A DNA stretch of 63,549 nucleotides from Anoxybacillus flavithermus (GCF_002742685.1 NZ_PEDM01000013.1:1-63549); one strand, 5' to 3'. Positions 17,260 through 26,519 are shown, numbered from the stretch's first letter. Program-made: numbers and translations. The notes: a model not told the origin generated them from the letters alone.

Positions 17260-18694
17260 CATATTAAAGGAACGATTTGGTTACGATTCGTTTCGCATAG
17301 GGCAAAGAGAAATTATTGAAGATGTGCTGAATGGACAAAATTGTGTTGCTATGCTTCCGACCGGTGGGGGAAAGTCGCTTTGTTATCAGCTTCCTGGCTA
17401 CATATTGGACGGTAGTGTGCTCATTATTTCACCGCTCGTCTCCCTTATGGAAGACCAAGTACAACAGCTTAAAAATCGCGGTGAAAAACGTGTGGTAGCA
17501 CTTAATCGTTTTCTTTCCTATCGGGAAAAAAAAGACGTGCTACATGAATTAGCATCGTACCGTTTTATTTACGCTTCGCCTGAAATTTTACAATCTCCCT
17601 TGCTCATTGAAGCGCTAACGCGTATCAACATTTCGTTGTTTGTTGTAGATGAAGCGCATTGCATTTCACAATGGGGACACGATTTTCGTCCTGATTTTTT
17701 AAAGCTCGGTCTTCTTCGTGAAACGCTCGGCACCCCACCTTGTTTAGCGCTAACAGCAACGGCCACTCGCCAAGTAATTGATGATATTGTAGCAACGCTT
17801 AAACTTGATCGAGTGAAACAGCACATATACCCACTTGATCGAGCGAACATTTGCTTATATGTTCAATACGTTCATACGCTAGAAGAGAAAATAGAAGCGT
17901 TAAAACAGCTTATCGCTATATTGCCTAAGCCAGGCATCGTTTATGTATCGAGTCGGCAATGGGCGGAAACGTTGGCAAACATGTTACATGGAGATTATCG
18001 TGTTGGTTACTATCATGGGGGCATGGATGGCGAACAGCGACTTCTCATTCAACAACAGTTTATTTATGATCAGTTAGACGTCATTTGTTGTACGAATGCT
18101 TTTGGAATGGGTGTTGATAAACCAAACGTTCGCTTCGTCATTCATTTTCATTTGCCAACGCAGCCAGAAGCATATTGGCAAGAAATTGGACGCGCCGGGC
18201 GAGACGGAAACGAAAGCATCGCGATATTATTGTATGCGCCAGGAGACGAACAACTCGGGCAAACGATGATCGATGCGGAATTTCCGACAAAAGAGCAAAT
18301 TGTTTATGCGCTACACGCTTTACGTCATGGACAGAAAGAAACAGGGTTGACAGACGTACAACAACGCCTACTGTTGTATTGGCTTGAACAAATGGACAAG
18401 CAAGAACATATCCATACATTAGCGAAGCAACTACATGCTCACATGGAGCAAAGAAAAAAAGAAAAACTGACGAAATGGATATTTATGCAACGATGGATAA
18501 ATGAACAAACATGTCGTCGACGAGTGATGCTTTCATATTTTGAACAACAACCACTTCCGAATGAACGATGTTGTGACCGATGTGGCGCTCGTATATATGT
18601 GGATGCCCCTATAAGACATATTCAACAAATACAGTTGCGCCCATGGCGAGAAGAGCTTCGTGCGATGTTTTCGATAAAGGTGGAAGACAAATGA
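17252..18694 (+). CDS. recS: RecQ-family DNA helicase RecS
   Basis: ATP-dependent 3'-5' DNA helicase of 480 aa. Motif [14 protein letters not shown], the DEAH box ([18 protein letters not shown]), motif [12 protein letters not shown], motif [14 protein letters not shown] and motif [13 protein letters not shown] are all intact. A cysteine cluster near the C-terminus ([11 protein letters not shown]...CCDRCG) suggests the RecQ zinc module; no HRDC domain follows, as in RecS. It is coupled to ypbB and ypbD by overlapping ends. Confidence 0.93.
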   Translation: MLNILKERFGYDSFRIGQREIIEDVLNGQNCVAMLPTGGGKSLCYQLPGYILDGSVLIISPLVSLMEDQVQQLKNRGEKRVVALNRFLSYREKKDVLHELASYRFIYASPEILQSPLLIEALTRINISLFVVDEAHCISQWGHDFRPDFLKLGLLRETLGTPPCLALTATATRQVIDDIVATLKLDRVKQHIYPLDRANICLYVQYVHTLEEKIEALKQLIAILPKPGIVYVSSRQWAETLANMLHGDYRVGYYHGGMDGEQRLLIQQQFIYDQLDVICCTNAFGMGVDKPNVRFVIHFHLPTQPEAYWQEIGRAGRDGNESIAILLYAPGDEQLGQTMIDAEFPTKEQIVYALHALRHGQKETGLTDVQQRLLLYWLEQMDKQEHIHTLAKQLHAHMEQRKKEKLTKWIFMQRWINEQTCRRRVMLSYFEQQPLPNERCCDRCGARIYVDAPIRHIQQIQLRPWREELRAMFSIKVEDK

Positions 18695-19281
18695 TAAAAA
18701 AACAAATGGACATTGCCAATCAAATAAGTGAACAGGAAATGGTATATCACTTGTATTTTACACAAGCGCTCATTTTTCTTGTTGCGCTCGCATTAGGCAT
18801 ATATTTATTTACGCCTGCAACGTTTTTTTCGATATGGCAATGGGATGTGCGGGAAATATTATTATATGGTGGCGCTTGTGCAGCAATCGTTCTTTTTGTC
18901 GATTTTTTACTCATTCGTTATGTACCTGAGCAGTGGTATGATGATGGTGGGATTAATGAAAAGCTATTTCGTTCTCGCTCGGTTCCGCACATTTTTATTA
19001 TGACTGCAATGATTGCATTTTGTGAAGAATTGTTATTTCGGGGTGTCATTCAGACGCACGTTGGCTTACTTTTTGCGAGCGTCATTTTCGGTTTATTGCA
19101 CATTCGTTATTGGAGAAGATGGCTTCTTCTTGTTGCTGTCGTTAGTTTAAGCTTTTGGATTGGCTTTATATATGAATGGACGGGAAATTTATGGGTCACG
19201 ATTTTTGCCCACTTTCTCATTGATTTTATTTTAGCTTTACACATCCGGTATCGGACAAAAGAGGTGAACAGCGATGCGTGA
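18691..19281 (+). CDS. ypbD: CPBP intramembrane metalloprotease YpbD
   Basis: Polytopic membrane protein of about 196 aa with the CPBP (CAAX protease/Abi) motifs EELLFRG, FGLLHIR and FAHFLIDF carrying the Glu-Glu and His metal ligands. ATG at 18691 overlaps the recS stop (ATGA); the longer frame upstream lies in recS. Substrate unknown. Confidence 0.85.
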   Translation: MIKKQMDIANQISEQEMVYHLYFTQALIFLVALALGIYLFTPATFFSIWQWDVREILLYGGACAAIVLFVDFLLIRYVPEQWYDDGGINEKLFRSRSVPHIFIMTAMIAFCEELLFRGVIQTHVGLLFASVIFGLLHIRYWRRWLLLVAVVSLSFWIGFIYEWTGNLWVTIFAHFLIDFILALHIRYRTKEVNSDA

Positions 19282-19792
19282 AGACCAAGCAGAAAATTTG
19301 CGTAAAAAAATGGAAAATATCAATAAGCAACAAGAAAGCGACGAACTTCATTTGCCACCACGAAGTGAAGTGCATAAAAAGAAAAAAACGAAATGGAAAA
19401 TAAAACATCCACTCGTTCGTATTCTTGCGCTCTTTTTCGTCTTATTGCCGATTTCGATTTATAGCATATACCATTTAGTTGACAAACGCCCAGTCCAAGT
19501 TGTGACGATTGATGACAGCTATGAGATCGTTGATGTCGATCAACAAAAAGAAGAGATGACACAACAAAAACCGCTCGAAAATGAAGCAAAACAAGAGGAA
19601 GATGTATCCAATGAAACAGAGCCGTCTTTTATTTATCATACAGTACAAGAAAATGAAACGTTATATAGCATTGCGATGAAATATTATGGAAATGAAAAAG
19701 GAATGGATCTTATCAAAGAATGGAACCATTTAACGAGCACGAAGCTCCAAAAAGGACAAGTATTAAAAATCCCAGATATGAACGGAAAATAA
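19274..19792 (+). CDS. ypbE: LysM-domain membrane protein YpbE
   Basis: 172 aa: basic cytoplasmic N-terminus, one transmembrane helix (about 47-68), acidic linker, and a C-terminal LysM domain (about 120-168; YHTVQENETLYSIAMKYY). The layout is of a membrane-anchored cell-wall-binding protein. It overlaps ypbD by 8 bases and matches YpbE by position and layout. Function unknown. Confidence 0.87.
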   Translation: MREDQAENLRKKMENINKQQESDELHLPPRSEVHKKKKTKWKIKHPLVRILALFFVLLPISIYSIYHLVDKRPVQVVTIDDSYEIVDVDQQKEEMTQQKPLENEAKQEEDVSNETEPSFIYHTVQENETLYSIAMKYYGNEKGMDLIKEWNHLTSTKLQKGQVLKIPDMNGK

Positions 19793-19852
19793 GGTATACA
19801 CCTCTTCCGATGGACATACAATCGTAGTAAAACATGATCGGTAGGGGTGGCT

Positions 19853-20290
19853 ATGATTTTCCCAATGGAATTAGATGAAGTGACAAAAGTCATTTTACAG
19901 CGCATCATCGCTCACAAAAAAGAATGGGACGATATGAAAAAAAGAATGAAGTGGTCATTCAGTTTATTTTTATTTTCTCTCGCTTTATTTGGCATGTATA
20001 TATATCAAACAGTTTTCGTTTTACATCGCACGTCTGTGGAGTCAGTCGTGATGGCGCTTATTGACGAACGTATTTTTTGGTTTGTTGCATTGATTTCGTC
20101 ATTTGGCTGGCTCGTCTCTTTTTATAAAAAGAAAACCGAAAAAGCGGAGCAAGATTTTCATGCACTCCGCTGTGAGTTCATTCAAAAAAGTAACGAATTG
20201 CTTCAAGAGCGGGCGTGGGAGAAAAGGCATGTTCTTTATGAATGGATGAAAAAAACGCACGATATTTCGCTTTATCATGAGAATAAGTGA
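19853..20290 (+). CDS. ypbF: YpbF-like DUF2663 membrane protein
   Basis: About 145 aa with two transmembrane helices and cytoplasmic amphipathic ends rich in Lys/Glu. ATG at 19853 is preferred over GTG 19847 by distance to TAGGGGTG. Identity rests on order after ypbE and on the two-helix architecture. Function unknown. Confidence 0.75.
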   Translation: MIFPMELDEVTKVILQRIIAHKKEWDDMKKRMKWSFSLFLFSLALFGMYIYQTVFVLHRTSVESVVMALIDERIFWFVALISSFGWLVSFYKKKTEKAEQDFHALRCEFIQKSNELLQERAWEKRHVLYEWMKKTHDISLYHENK

Positions 20291-20335
20291 CCACACACTC
20301 TCTCGCTTCATATGTTGAGAAAGGGAGGGAGCAAC

Positions 20336-20710
20336 ATGTGGTTTCTTTTTATTGTTGGATTGTTATGTGGATATTTTATGATTGCCTGGACGCCAACGGT
20401 AGAGCCGTTCGTGTTGGAAGTGTTTTTGACGGATATCATTTTCGATCCAATGAAAACATTTTTTGCGCTTGTTAGTTTTTTTATTGGTTTTATTTCTAAT
20501 GCTATTTTAATTCGCGCAGCGACTTGGCATACGTTACAAGCATGGCGAAAGGAAACAACGAATCGAAAAGAGCAATTTCTTTCGTATAGCGTATTGTTGA
20601 CATTTTTTATATTAGCGATCATTGATGTAAAAAAAACGATAATTTTTTTTCTCTTTTCTTTCGCATATGGTATGATGTCAATGAGTGTATACAAAGAGAG
20701 GGAAAATTAA
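20336..20710 (+). CDS. Uncharacterised four-helix membrane protein
   Basis: About 124 aa, almost entirely hydrophobic, with roughly four transmembrane helices and a short basic loop (AWRKETTNRKEQ). ATG at 20336 has GGGAGGG seven bases upstream. It ends two bases before ypbG and so shares its transcript. I do not recognise the family; B. subtilis has no obvious counterpart between ypbF and ypbG that I can name. Confidence 0.75.
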   Translation: MWFLFIVGLLCGYFMIAWTPTVEPFVLEVFLTDIIFDPMKTFFALVSFFIGFISNAILIRAATWHTLQAWRKETTNRKEQFLSYSVLLTFFILAIIDVKKTIIFFLFSFAYGMMSMSVYKEREN

Positions 20711-20711
20711 A

Positions 20712-21473
20712 ATGTTATATGTTGTAGCAGTATTTGTCGGATTGATCGTATACATGTGGATTGAAGCGCATCGTAACCGAGTGATTTTTCATTCATTATC
20801 GTTTTCAACGTTTCCAGAAAGCTTTTCTCGCTTTCGTATTTTTTTTATTTCGGATATTCATCGTCGGCGTATATCCGAAACGTTTATTGACTCTTTAAAA
20901 GGAAAAGTCGATCTTGTCATCATCGGTGGCGATTTAATGGAAAAAGGCGTCCCATTTTCACGTGTCAAACGAAATATTGCATTGTTAAAACAACTTGGTC
21001 CCGTTTATTTTGTTTGGGGAAATAATGATTACGAAGTAGATTACCATGAGTTAGACGCACTACTGCTTGAAAGCGGTGTGAAAATATTAGATAATACAGC
21101 GGTTACATTTGAAAGTGAGCAAGGTGATCGCATCGCTTTACTCGGTGTTGATGATATGAATAAAAGGCGAGATCGACTTGATCTTGCGTTAAGCGACGCA
21201 GAGCATGCAACGTTTCGTCTTCTCGTTAGCCATGATCCACGCATCATTAAAAAAATCATGCCACAACATCAAATTGCGCTCGTTTTAAGCGGACATACGC
21301 ACGGCGGACAAATTCGTCTCGGACCGTTTGGTTTATATGAAAAAGGATGTTTACAAAATATAAACGGAACGATGTTGCTTGTTAGTAACGGATATGGGAC
21401 GACGACGCTTCCCCTTCGTTTAGGTGCACGCGCGGAAACACATCTTATTGAGTTGAAACATGAAAAAAGTTAA
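20712..21473 (+). CDS. ypbG: Metallophosphoesterase YpbG
   Basis: Calcineurin-like phosphoesterase of about 253 aa with an N-terminal membrane anchor (about 1-18). Metal motifs are FFISDIHRR (Asp-x-His), GGDLMEKG, GNNDYE, SHDP and SGHTHGGQI. The start at 20712 is favoured because the upstream residues overlap the previous gene. Substrate unknown; similar proteins act on UDP-diacylglucosamine or other phosphoesters. Confidence 0.87.
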   Translation: MLYVVAVFVGLIVYMWIEAHRNRVIFHSLSFSTFPESFSRFRIFFISDIHRRRISETFIDSLKGKVDLVIIGGDLMEKGVPFSRVKRNIALLKQLGPVYFVWGNNDYEVDYHELDALLLESGVKILDNTAVTFESEQGDRIALLGVDDMNKRRDRLDLALSDAEHATFRLLVSHDPRIIKKIMPQHQIALVLSGHTHGGQIRLGPFGLYEKGCLQNINGTMLLVSNGYGTTTLPLRLGARAETHLIELKHEKS

Positions 21474-21490
21474 GCAAAACCTATACAAAT

Positions 21491-21520
21491 TTTACACACT
21501 TCCTTCACATCCGCTATAAT
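21491..21520 (+). promoter_or_regulatory. Promoter of the B12-binding MerR gene
   Basis: TTTACA (21491-21496), 18-base spacer, TATAAT (21515-21520), about 35 bases before the ATG. The -35 lies within two near-identical adjacent 9-mers, TACAAATTT (21484-21492) and TACACACTT (21493-21501), a possible operator. Confidence 0.65.
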
Positions 21521-21555
21521 GTTGACAGAATGATACGAGATATGGAGGATTTTGT

Positions 21556-22476
21556 ATGTCAACACAAGAAGGAAAATATAATGTGAAGGCTGTCTCAAAC
21601 ATGCTAGGGATTCAACCCGGGACGTTGCGAGCGTGGGAGCGTCGTTATCAAATTATCGCGCCACCGCGCAATGAAGCGGGACATCGCCTATATACAGAAC
21701 AACAAGTACAAATATTAAAATGGCTCGTTGATAAAGTGAATCAAGGGTTCACGATTAGTCAAGCTATTTCGTTGTTAGAACAGCGACCGTCAGAAGCGCA
21801 TATACAAGCAGAAGATCATGTCACTACGCTTCGTGAACGGTTGTTGCAAGCCCTGTTATCATTTGAAGAGTGGACAGCACATGAATTGCTAAATGAGGCG
21901 TTCAGTTTATATACGGTTGAAAAGGTCGCGCTTGACATATTAAGTCCACTTCTTGTAAGAATAGGGGACTTATGGGGAAACGGAAAAATTACGAGCGCGC
22001 ATGAACATTTCGCTTCGGCTTTTTTACGGTCACGACTTGGCATGGCGTTTTCTATGATTCCCGTGAATCGCTTGCTTCCAAAAACGATTTCCGTTTGCGG
22101 ACCAAATGAATGGCATGAACTCGGATTACTTATTTTTACTTTATATTTGCGCAGAAGAGGTTACGAAACCATTTATTTAGGGGCAAGCATTCAGCAACAA
22201 GATTTATCGATTATCATTCAGGAAGTGAAGCCATCATATGTCTTTTTATCTTGCACGTTACAACAAAATGTACGAGCGACATTGCAACTTATTGATGAAT
22301 TGAAACAAACATATCCACATATTCGTATTGGAATTGGGGGACGGGCGCTTGACGAGATGGACGAAGAAATGAAAAACAAGTATCGCGATCATCTTCTCGG
22401 GCAGTCAAAAGAGCAATGGGATGAATGGTTAAAATCGAATGAAAAATACTTGTCTAAAGGGGAGAAAACGATGTAA
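21556..22476 (+). CDS. CarH/LitR-like B12-binding MerR regulator
   Basis: 306 aa. Residues about 8-76 are a MerR winged helix (GIQPGTLRAWERRYQ; HRLYTEQQ). A four-helix cap follows with the signature W140-x9-E150-H151, and then a Rossmann B12-binding domain with E185-W-H187-ExxG (ExHxxG motif; H187 is the expected cobalt ligand). This architecture is that of CarH/LitR, dark tetrameric repressors that use adenosylcobalamin as a light sensor. The residue after W140 is Gly, whereas in Thermus CarH it is the His that ligates cobalt in the light state. No carotenoid genes are nearby; targets unknown. The gene is inserted between ypbG and mecB relative to B. subtilis. Confidence 0.88.
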   Translation: MSTQEGKYNVKAVSNMLGIQPGTLRAWERRYQIIAPPRNEAGHRLYTEQQVQILKWLVDKVNQGFTISQAISLLEQRPSEAHIQAEDHVTTLRERLLQALLSFEEWTAHELLNEAFSLYTVEKVALDILSPLLVRIGDLWGNGKITSAHEHFASAFLRSRLGMAFSMIPVNRLLPKTISVCGPNEWHELGLLIFTLYLRRRGYETIYLGASIQQQDLSIIIQEVKPSYVFLSCTLQQNVRATLQLIDELKQTYPHIRIGIGGRALDEMDEEMKNKYRDHLLGQSKEQWDEWLKSNEKYLSKGEKTM

Positions 22477-22487
22477 ACTCATTAGTA

Positions 22488-22519
22488 ATATGACGAACAT
22501 TTTTACACGTTCGTCATAT
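22488..22519. repeat. Perfect 11-bp inverted repeat
   Basis: ATATGACGAAC (22488-22498) and GTTCGTCATAT (22509-22519) flank a 10-base AT-rich spacer between the B12-binding regulator and mecB. No T run follows on either strand, so it is not a standard terminator; an operator or mRNA structure is possible. Confidence 0.7.
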
Positions 22520-22557
22520 GCTAACAGTAAAGTCTGTGTAGGTAAGGAGGGATGTTT

Positions 22558-23145
22558 ATGCGGCTTGAACGCTTAAACTACAATAAAATTAAAATATTCC
22601 TCACATTTGACGATCTAGTCGAGCGCGGTTTGACGAAAGAAGATTTATGGAAAGATACGTTTAAAGTGCATGAACTATTTCGTGATATGATTGAGGAAGC
22701 AAGTGAGGAACTCGGCTTTGAAATTAACGGGTCGGTCGCTGTTGAAGTGTACTCTTTACCGGCACAGGGCATGGTCGTGATCGTAACGAGCGAAAGTGAG
22801 ATGACAGATGAAGAAGACGAGTTTAGCGACGATTATATTGAAATGCAAGTCACGCTAGATGAAAGCGATGATATATTTTTCGAATTTCAAACGTTTGAAG
22901 ATGTCATTCAATTAGCAACGCGTCTTTATTCGCTCGGTTGTCATGGCGGCTCGCTTTACAGTTATGAAGGACGCTTTTATTTGCATTTTGCTGAATCTGT
23001 CATTCCAACAGATGACTTTGTTGCTATTTTAGCTGAATATGGAAGCCCATCTACATTAACGATTTATCGTGTCGAAGAGTACGGCAAAAAATTGATCGCT
23101 AATGAAGCGATCGCCCAACTATATAAATACTTTTTAAAAAAATAA
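22558..23145 (+). CDS. mecB: ClpC adaptor protein MecB (YpbH)
   Basis: MecA-family adaptor of about 195 aa that links substrates to the ClpCP protease. The N-terminal substrate domain begins RLERLNYNKIKIFLTFDDL, an acidic linker is near 85-100 (DEEDEFSDDY), and the C-terminal ClpC-binding domain is typical. ATG at 22558 has AAGGAGGG at 7 bases; the ATG at 22552 would touch that site. The ypb location indicates MecB rather than MecA. Confidence 0.9.
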   Translation: MRLERLNYNKIKIFLTFDDLVERGLTKEDLWKDTFKVHELFRDMIEEASEELGFEINGSVAVEVYSLPAQGMVVIVTSESEMTDEEDEFSDDYIEMQVTLDESDDIFFEFQTFEDVIQLATRLYSLGCHGGSLYSYEGRFYLHFAESVIPTDDFVAILAEYGSPSTLTIYRVEEYGKKLIANEAIAQLYKYFLKK

Positions 23146-23170
23146 CCTTCGCTCATACGCGAAGGTTATT
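23141..23170. terminator. Bidirectional terminator mecB/bshB2
   Basis: AATAACCTTCGC (23141-23152), loop TCATAC, GCGAAGGTTATT (23159-23170), with A-rich 5' and T-rich 3' flanks; it serves the two convergent genes. Confidence 0.9.
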
Positions 23171-23173
23171 TTT

Positions 23174-23860
23174 TTAAAACGGATAAGGTGGCTCACTTTC
23201 TTTTGACCATGCACGTATAAAATATTCCCGATTTTGAAATTTGTGAAATGAGTCATGATGGACAGCGGGAAATACACGTTCAACCGACAAATGTTGTGTA
23301 CGGTGCGCAAGTAAAGCTTCACGCACTTTTTTTGCTTCCTCATCAGTAAACGTAAAGATGATATCAATGTTTTCAATTGGATCACCATAACGGTCAGGAC
23401 GGCCAACGACAGTAACATAATATAACTGTTCTACAATATGATCCATTGACGTTACCGCCCGATATGTGGCCCGTTGAATCGCTTGATGGTCTCGATGCCC
23501 GGAAATACCGTGTGGTGGAAAAGTCACGACAACCGTTGGCTTATATTGTTCAATGATATGGCGAATGGAGTCAACCAGCTGTTTTTCATATTCGGGTAGC
23601 TTTCCGTCGGGATATGTATCGGTAATGACATAATTAACACCTAAAATAGCTGTTGCTTGTTCTAACTCTTTTTTGCGCACGTGAGGGAGCTGTTCTTTTG
23701 TACAAACTGGCGGATTCCCACATTTTCCTGCATCACCAAGTGTCGCGCTATATACGATCGTTTCGACATCCTCGCGCTTGGCTAATGAGGCAAGCAATCC
23801 CCCAACCGTAAACGTCTCATCATCCGGATGTGCAAAACAAAATAAAATTCGTTTTTTCAT
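23174..23860 (-). CDS. bshB2: PIG-L deacetylase, BshB2-like
   Basis: Zinc-dependent LmbE/PIG-L N-acetylglucosaminyl deacetylase of 228 aa, with AHPDDE (H11, D13, D14) and the HGISGHRDHQAIQ metal/catalytic segment. In bacilli such enzymes make bacillithiol by deacetylating GlcNAc-malate; the sequence resembles BshB2 (YojG) more than the BshB1 found with bshA. ATG follows AAAGGGGCG. A substrate other than GlcNAc-malate cannot be excluded. ypdA, a bacillithiol disulfide reductase gene, is close by. Confidence 0.82.
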   Translation of the reverse strand: MKKRILFCFAHPDDETFTVGGLLASLAKREDVETIVYSATLGDAGKCGNPPVCTKEQLPHVRKKELEQATAILGVNYVITDTYPDGKLPEYEKQLVDSIRHIIEQYKPTVVVTFPPHGISGHRDHQAIQRATYRAVTSMDHIVEQLYYVTVVGRPDRYGDPIENIDIIFTFTDEEAKKVREALLAHRTQHLSVERVFPAVHHDSFHKFQNREYFIRAWSKESEPPYPF

Positions 23861-23930
23861 CTTTTTCGCCCCTTTCTATCGTATGTTCATTATATCGCTT
23901 TCATATCGTGATGTGAATGATCGATTTTTT

Positions 23931-23944
23931 TGAAAACGATTACA
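23931..23944. promoter_or_regulatory. CcpA-binding cre box
   Basis: TGAAAACGATTACA fits the cre consensus TGWNANCGNTNWCA at every position. It lies 20 bases upstream of the gudB -35 box and about 70 bases upstream of the divergent bshB2 start, so it could control either gene. Confidence 0.7.
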
Positions 23945-23964
23945 AAAAATCAATAAAAACTTCT

Positions 23965-23992
23965 TTGCATATGCGCATAGAAGGTGTATACT
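23965..23992 (+). promoter_or_regulatory. sigma-A promoter of gudB
   Basis: TTGCAT (23965-23970), 16-base spacer, TATACT (23987-23992), about 50 bases before the gene start. Confidence 0.6.
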
Positions 23993-24043
23993 ATGACATG
24001 AAAGGCGGACAATATTTTACAAAAGGTCATGGGAGGTTTACAA

Positions 24044-25309
24044 ATGGTAGCCGAAAAGCATACCAACGAAGAAAAACATGATGTTCTACGAGCAACACAA
24101 ATCGTCATACATAGAGCGCTTGAAAAGCTCGGATATCCTGAAGAGGTATATGAGCTGTTGAAAGAGCCTTTGCGCATGTTAACCGTGAAAATTCCGGTGC
24201 GCATGGACGATGGCTCAGTAAAAGTGTTTACTGGCTACCGTGCACAGCATAACGATGCGGTCGGTCCAACTAAAGGGGGTATTCGCTTTCACCCGAATGT
24301 GACAGAACGGGAAGTGAAAGCACTTTCTATTTGGATGAGTTTAAAATGTGGGATTGTCGATTTACCGTATGGCGGTGGAAAAGGTGGAATTGTATGTGAT
24401 CCGCGTACGATGTCATTCCGTGAGTTAGAGCGACTAAGTCGCGGTTACGTTCGCGCCATTAGCCAAATTGTCGGCCCAACGAAAGATATTCCTGCGCCTG
24501 ATGTGTTTACAAATTCACAAATTATGGCGTGGATGATGGACGAATATAGCCGAATTGACGAATTTAACTCGCCAGGATTCATTACCGGAAAACCGCTTGT
24601 ACTAGGTGGTTCACACGGTCGTGAAACAGCAACAGCGAAAGGAGTTACCATTTGTATTCGTGAAGCGGCTAAAAAGCGCGGCATCGACTTAAAAGGCGCG
24701 CGTGTTGTTGTGCAAGGATTCGGTAACGCAGGAAGTTATTTAGCGAAGTTTATGCATGATGCTGGAGCGAAAGTGATCGGCATTTCTGATGCATACGGCG
24801 GTTTATATGATCCAAACGGTCTTGATATTGATTATTTATTAGATCGTCGCGACAGCTTTGGTACGGTGACGAAGCTGTTTAAAAATACAATCACGAACAA
24901 AGAGTTGCTTGAATTAGAGTGCGACATTCTAGTGCCAGCTGCGATTGAAAACCAAATTACAGAAGAAAATGCGCACAACATTAAAGCGAAAATCGTTGTC
25001 GAAGCGGCAAACGGTCCAACAACATTAGAAGCGACAGAAATTTTAACGGAGCGCGGCATTTTAATCGTTCCTGACGTTCTAGCAAGCGCTGGTGGGGTAA
25101 CGGTCTCTTACTTCGAATGGGTGCAAAACAATCAAGGATACTACTGGACAGAAGAAGAAGTGGAAGAAAAACTTGAAAAAGTGATGGTGAAAGCGTTTAA
25201 TAACGTATATGAAACTGCACAAACGCGTCGCGTCGATATGCGCTTGGCTGCATATATGGTCGGTGTGCGTAAAATGGCGGAAGCGTGCCGTTTCCGTGGA
25301 TGGATTTGA
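24044..25309 (+). CDS. gudB: Glutamate dehydrogenase (GudB/RocG type)
   Basis: NAD-type glutamate dehydrogenase of 421 aa, mainly catabolic in bacilli: glutamate to 2-oxoglutarate and ammonium. The glutamate site is in [11 protein letters not shown] and [10 protein letters not shown], and the nucleotide fold in [17 protein letters not shown] at 24044 has GGGAGG at 7 bases, so the 24029 ATG is not used. No internal 9-base duplication of the kind that inactivates gudB in B. subtilis 168 was noticed. The upstream cre box suggests carbon control. Confidence 0.93.
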   Translation: MVAEKHTNEEKHDVLRATQIVIHRALEKLGYPEEVYELLKEPLRMLTVKIPVRMDDGSVKVFTGYRAQHNDAVGPTKGGIRFHPNVTEREVKALSIWMSLKCGIVDLPYGGGKGGIVCDPRTMSFRELERLSRGYVRAISQIVGPTKDIPAPDVFTNSQIMAWMMDEYSRIDEFNSPGFITGKPLVLGGSHGRETATAKGVTICIREAAKKRGIDLKGARVVVQGFGNAGSYLAKFMHDAGAKVIGISDAYGGLYDPNGLDIDYLLDRRDSFGTVTKLFKNTITNKELLELECDILVPAAIENQITEENAHNIKAKIVVEAANGPTTLEATEILTERGILIVPDVLASAGGVTVSYFEWVQNNQGYYWTEEEVEEKLEKVMVKAFNNVYETAQTRRVDMRLAAYMVGVRKMAEACRFRGWI

Positions 25310-25324
25310 TATTTGCACGAACAC

Positions 25325-25361
25325 AAAAAATCTCCTATCATTGTATGATAGGAGATTTTTT
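25325..25361 (+). terminator. Terminator of gudB
   Basis: AAAAATCTCCTATCA pairs with TGATAGGAGATTTTT around TTGTA, with a T run. It ends just before the ypdA ribosome site. Confidence 0.9.
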
Positions 25362-25378
25362 GTTGAGGTGAGCGTCAA

Positions 25379-26359
25379 GTGAAAAAAGAACAAGTCATTA
25401 TTGTCGGTGGAGGACCGTGTGGATTAGCAGCTGCGATTGCTTTGCAAAACGCAAACTTTTCACCGCTCGTCATTGAAAAAGGAAATATCGTTAATTCCAT
25501 ATACCATTACCCGACACATCAAACATTTTTCAGTTCGAGTGACCGTTTAGAAATTGGTGGAGTACCGTTTATTACCGAAAATCGAAAACCGAAGCGCAAT
25601 CAAGCGCTCGCTTATTACCGAGAAGTTGTCACACGAAAAAATATCCGCGTTCATGCATTTGAAAAAGTTGAGCGTGTAACGAGACAAGCGGATGGAACGT
25701 TTATTGTTGAAACGAGCAAAGATACGTATGAGGCAACGTACGTCATTATTGCAACGGGATATTATGACAATCCAAACTATATGCATGTACCTGGCGAACA
25801 TTTGCCGAAAGTGACGCATTATTTTAAAGAAGCTCATCCGTACTACAATACAGATTGTGTTGTTATTGGAGGGAAAAATTCAAGCGTCGATGCAGCATTA
25901 GAACTCGTAAAAGCAGGGGCGCGCGTCACCGTCTTATATCGCGGGTCACAATATTCTTCAAGCATCAAACCGTGGATTTTACCTGAGTTTGACTCGCTTG
26001 TGCGTCAAGGTGTCATTACGATGGAATTCAATGCTCATGTGAAAGAAATTACCGAAGATGCCGTCGTTTATACAGTAAATGGTGAAGAAAAGAAAATAAA
26101 AAACGATTTCGTTTTTGCGATGACGGGATATCATCCTGATCACGATTTCTTAAAGAAAATGGGCGTTCATATTGATGCTGAAACAGGGCGGCCAATGTAC
26201 AACCCAGAAACGATGGAAACAAATGTAGAAGGTATTTTTATTGCCGGAGTGATTGCAGCTGGAAATAATGCAAATGAAATTTTTATTGAAAACGGTCGCT
26301 TTCATGGCGATCTAATTGCTGCGTGCATCGCAAAAAGAGAGGGAAAAGTGTCCGAGTAA
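25379..26359 (+). CDS. ypdA: Bacillithiol disulfide reductase YpdA (Bdr)
   Basis: FAD/NADPH-dependent single-domain reductase of 326 aa that reduces bacillithiol disulfide. FAD motif VGGGPCGLAAA contains the conserved C14 that marks YpdA; the NADPH motif is IGGKNSSVDAALEL. GTG start with GAGGTGA upstream. Near the bshB2-like gene, so both act on the same thiol system. Confidence 0.92.
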   Translation: MKKEQVIIVGGGPCGLAAAIALQNANFSPLVIEKGNIVNSIYHYPTHQTFFSSSDRLEIGGVPFITENRKPKRNQALAYYREVVTRKNIRVHAFEKVERVTRQADGTFIVETSKDTYEATYVIIATGYYDNPNYMHVPGEHLPKVTHYFKEAHPYYNTDCVVIGGKNSSVDAALELVKAGARVTVLYRGSQYSSSIKPWILPEFDSLVRQGVITMEFNAHVKEITEDAVVYTVNGEEKKIKNDFVFAMTGYHPDHDFLKKMGVHIDAETGRPMYNPETMETNVEGIFIAGVIAAGNNANEIFIENGRFHGDLIAACIAKREGKVSE

Positions 26360-26376
26360 TGCTCGGGCATTTTTTT
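26351..26376 (+). terminator. Terminator of ypdA
   Basis: Short GC stem TCCGAG/CTCGGG around the stop codon followed by CATTTTTTT. Moderately strong. Confidence 0.6.
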
Positions 26377-26438
26377 GTTAGTTTGTATTGCTAATTAGAA
26401 TAAAATATATGTTAACAAATAAAAGGGAGAGAAACATA

Positions 26439-26519
26439 GTGAAAATTTTTTATCAACTAGAAGCTATGATCACTATTATGCGTGACGCCATTATCGAAAT
26501 GACAGAAAAAAGGGGCTGA
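26439..26519 (+). CDS. Candidate 26-aa peptide
   Basis: GTG at 26439 with AAAGGGAGAG nine bases upstream encodes an amphipathic peptide beginning MKIFYQLEAMITIMRD. The stop falls inside the convergent terminator. No family recognised. Support is the ribosome site and the good fit to the gap between ypdA and ypeB. Confidence 0.4.
   Translation: MKIFYQLEAMITIMRDAIIEMTEKRG

Noticed and set aside
23174-23860. BshB1 as identity of the PIG-L deacetylase
   Set aside because: BshB1 is usually next to bshA and mgsA, which are absent here, and sequence segments look closer to BshB2.
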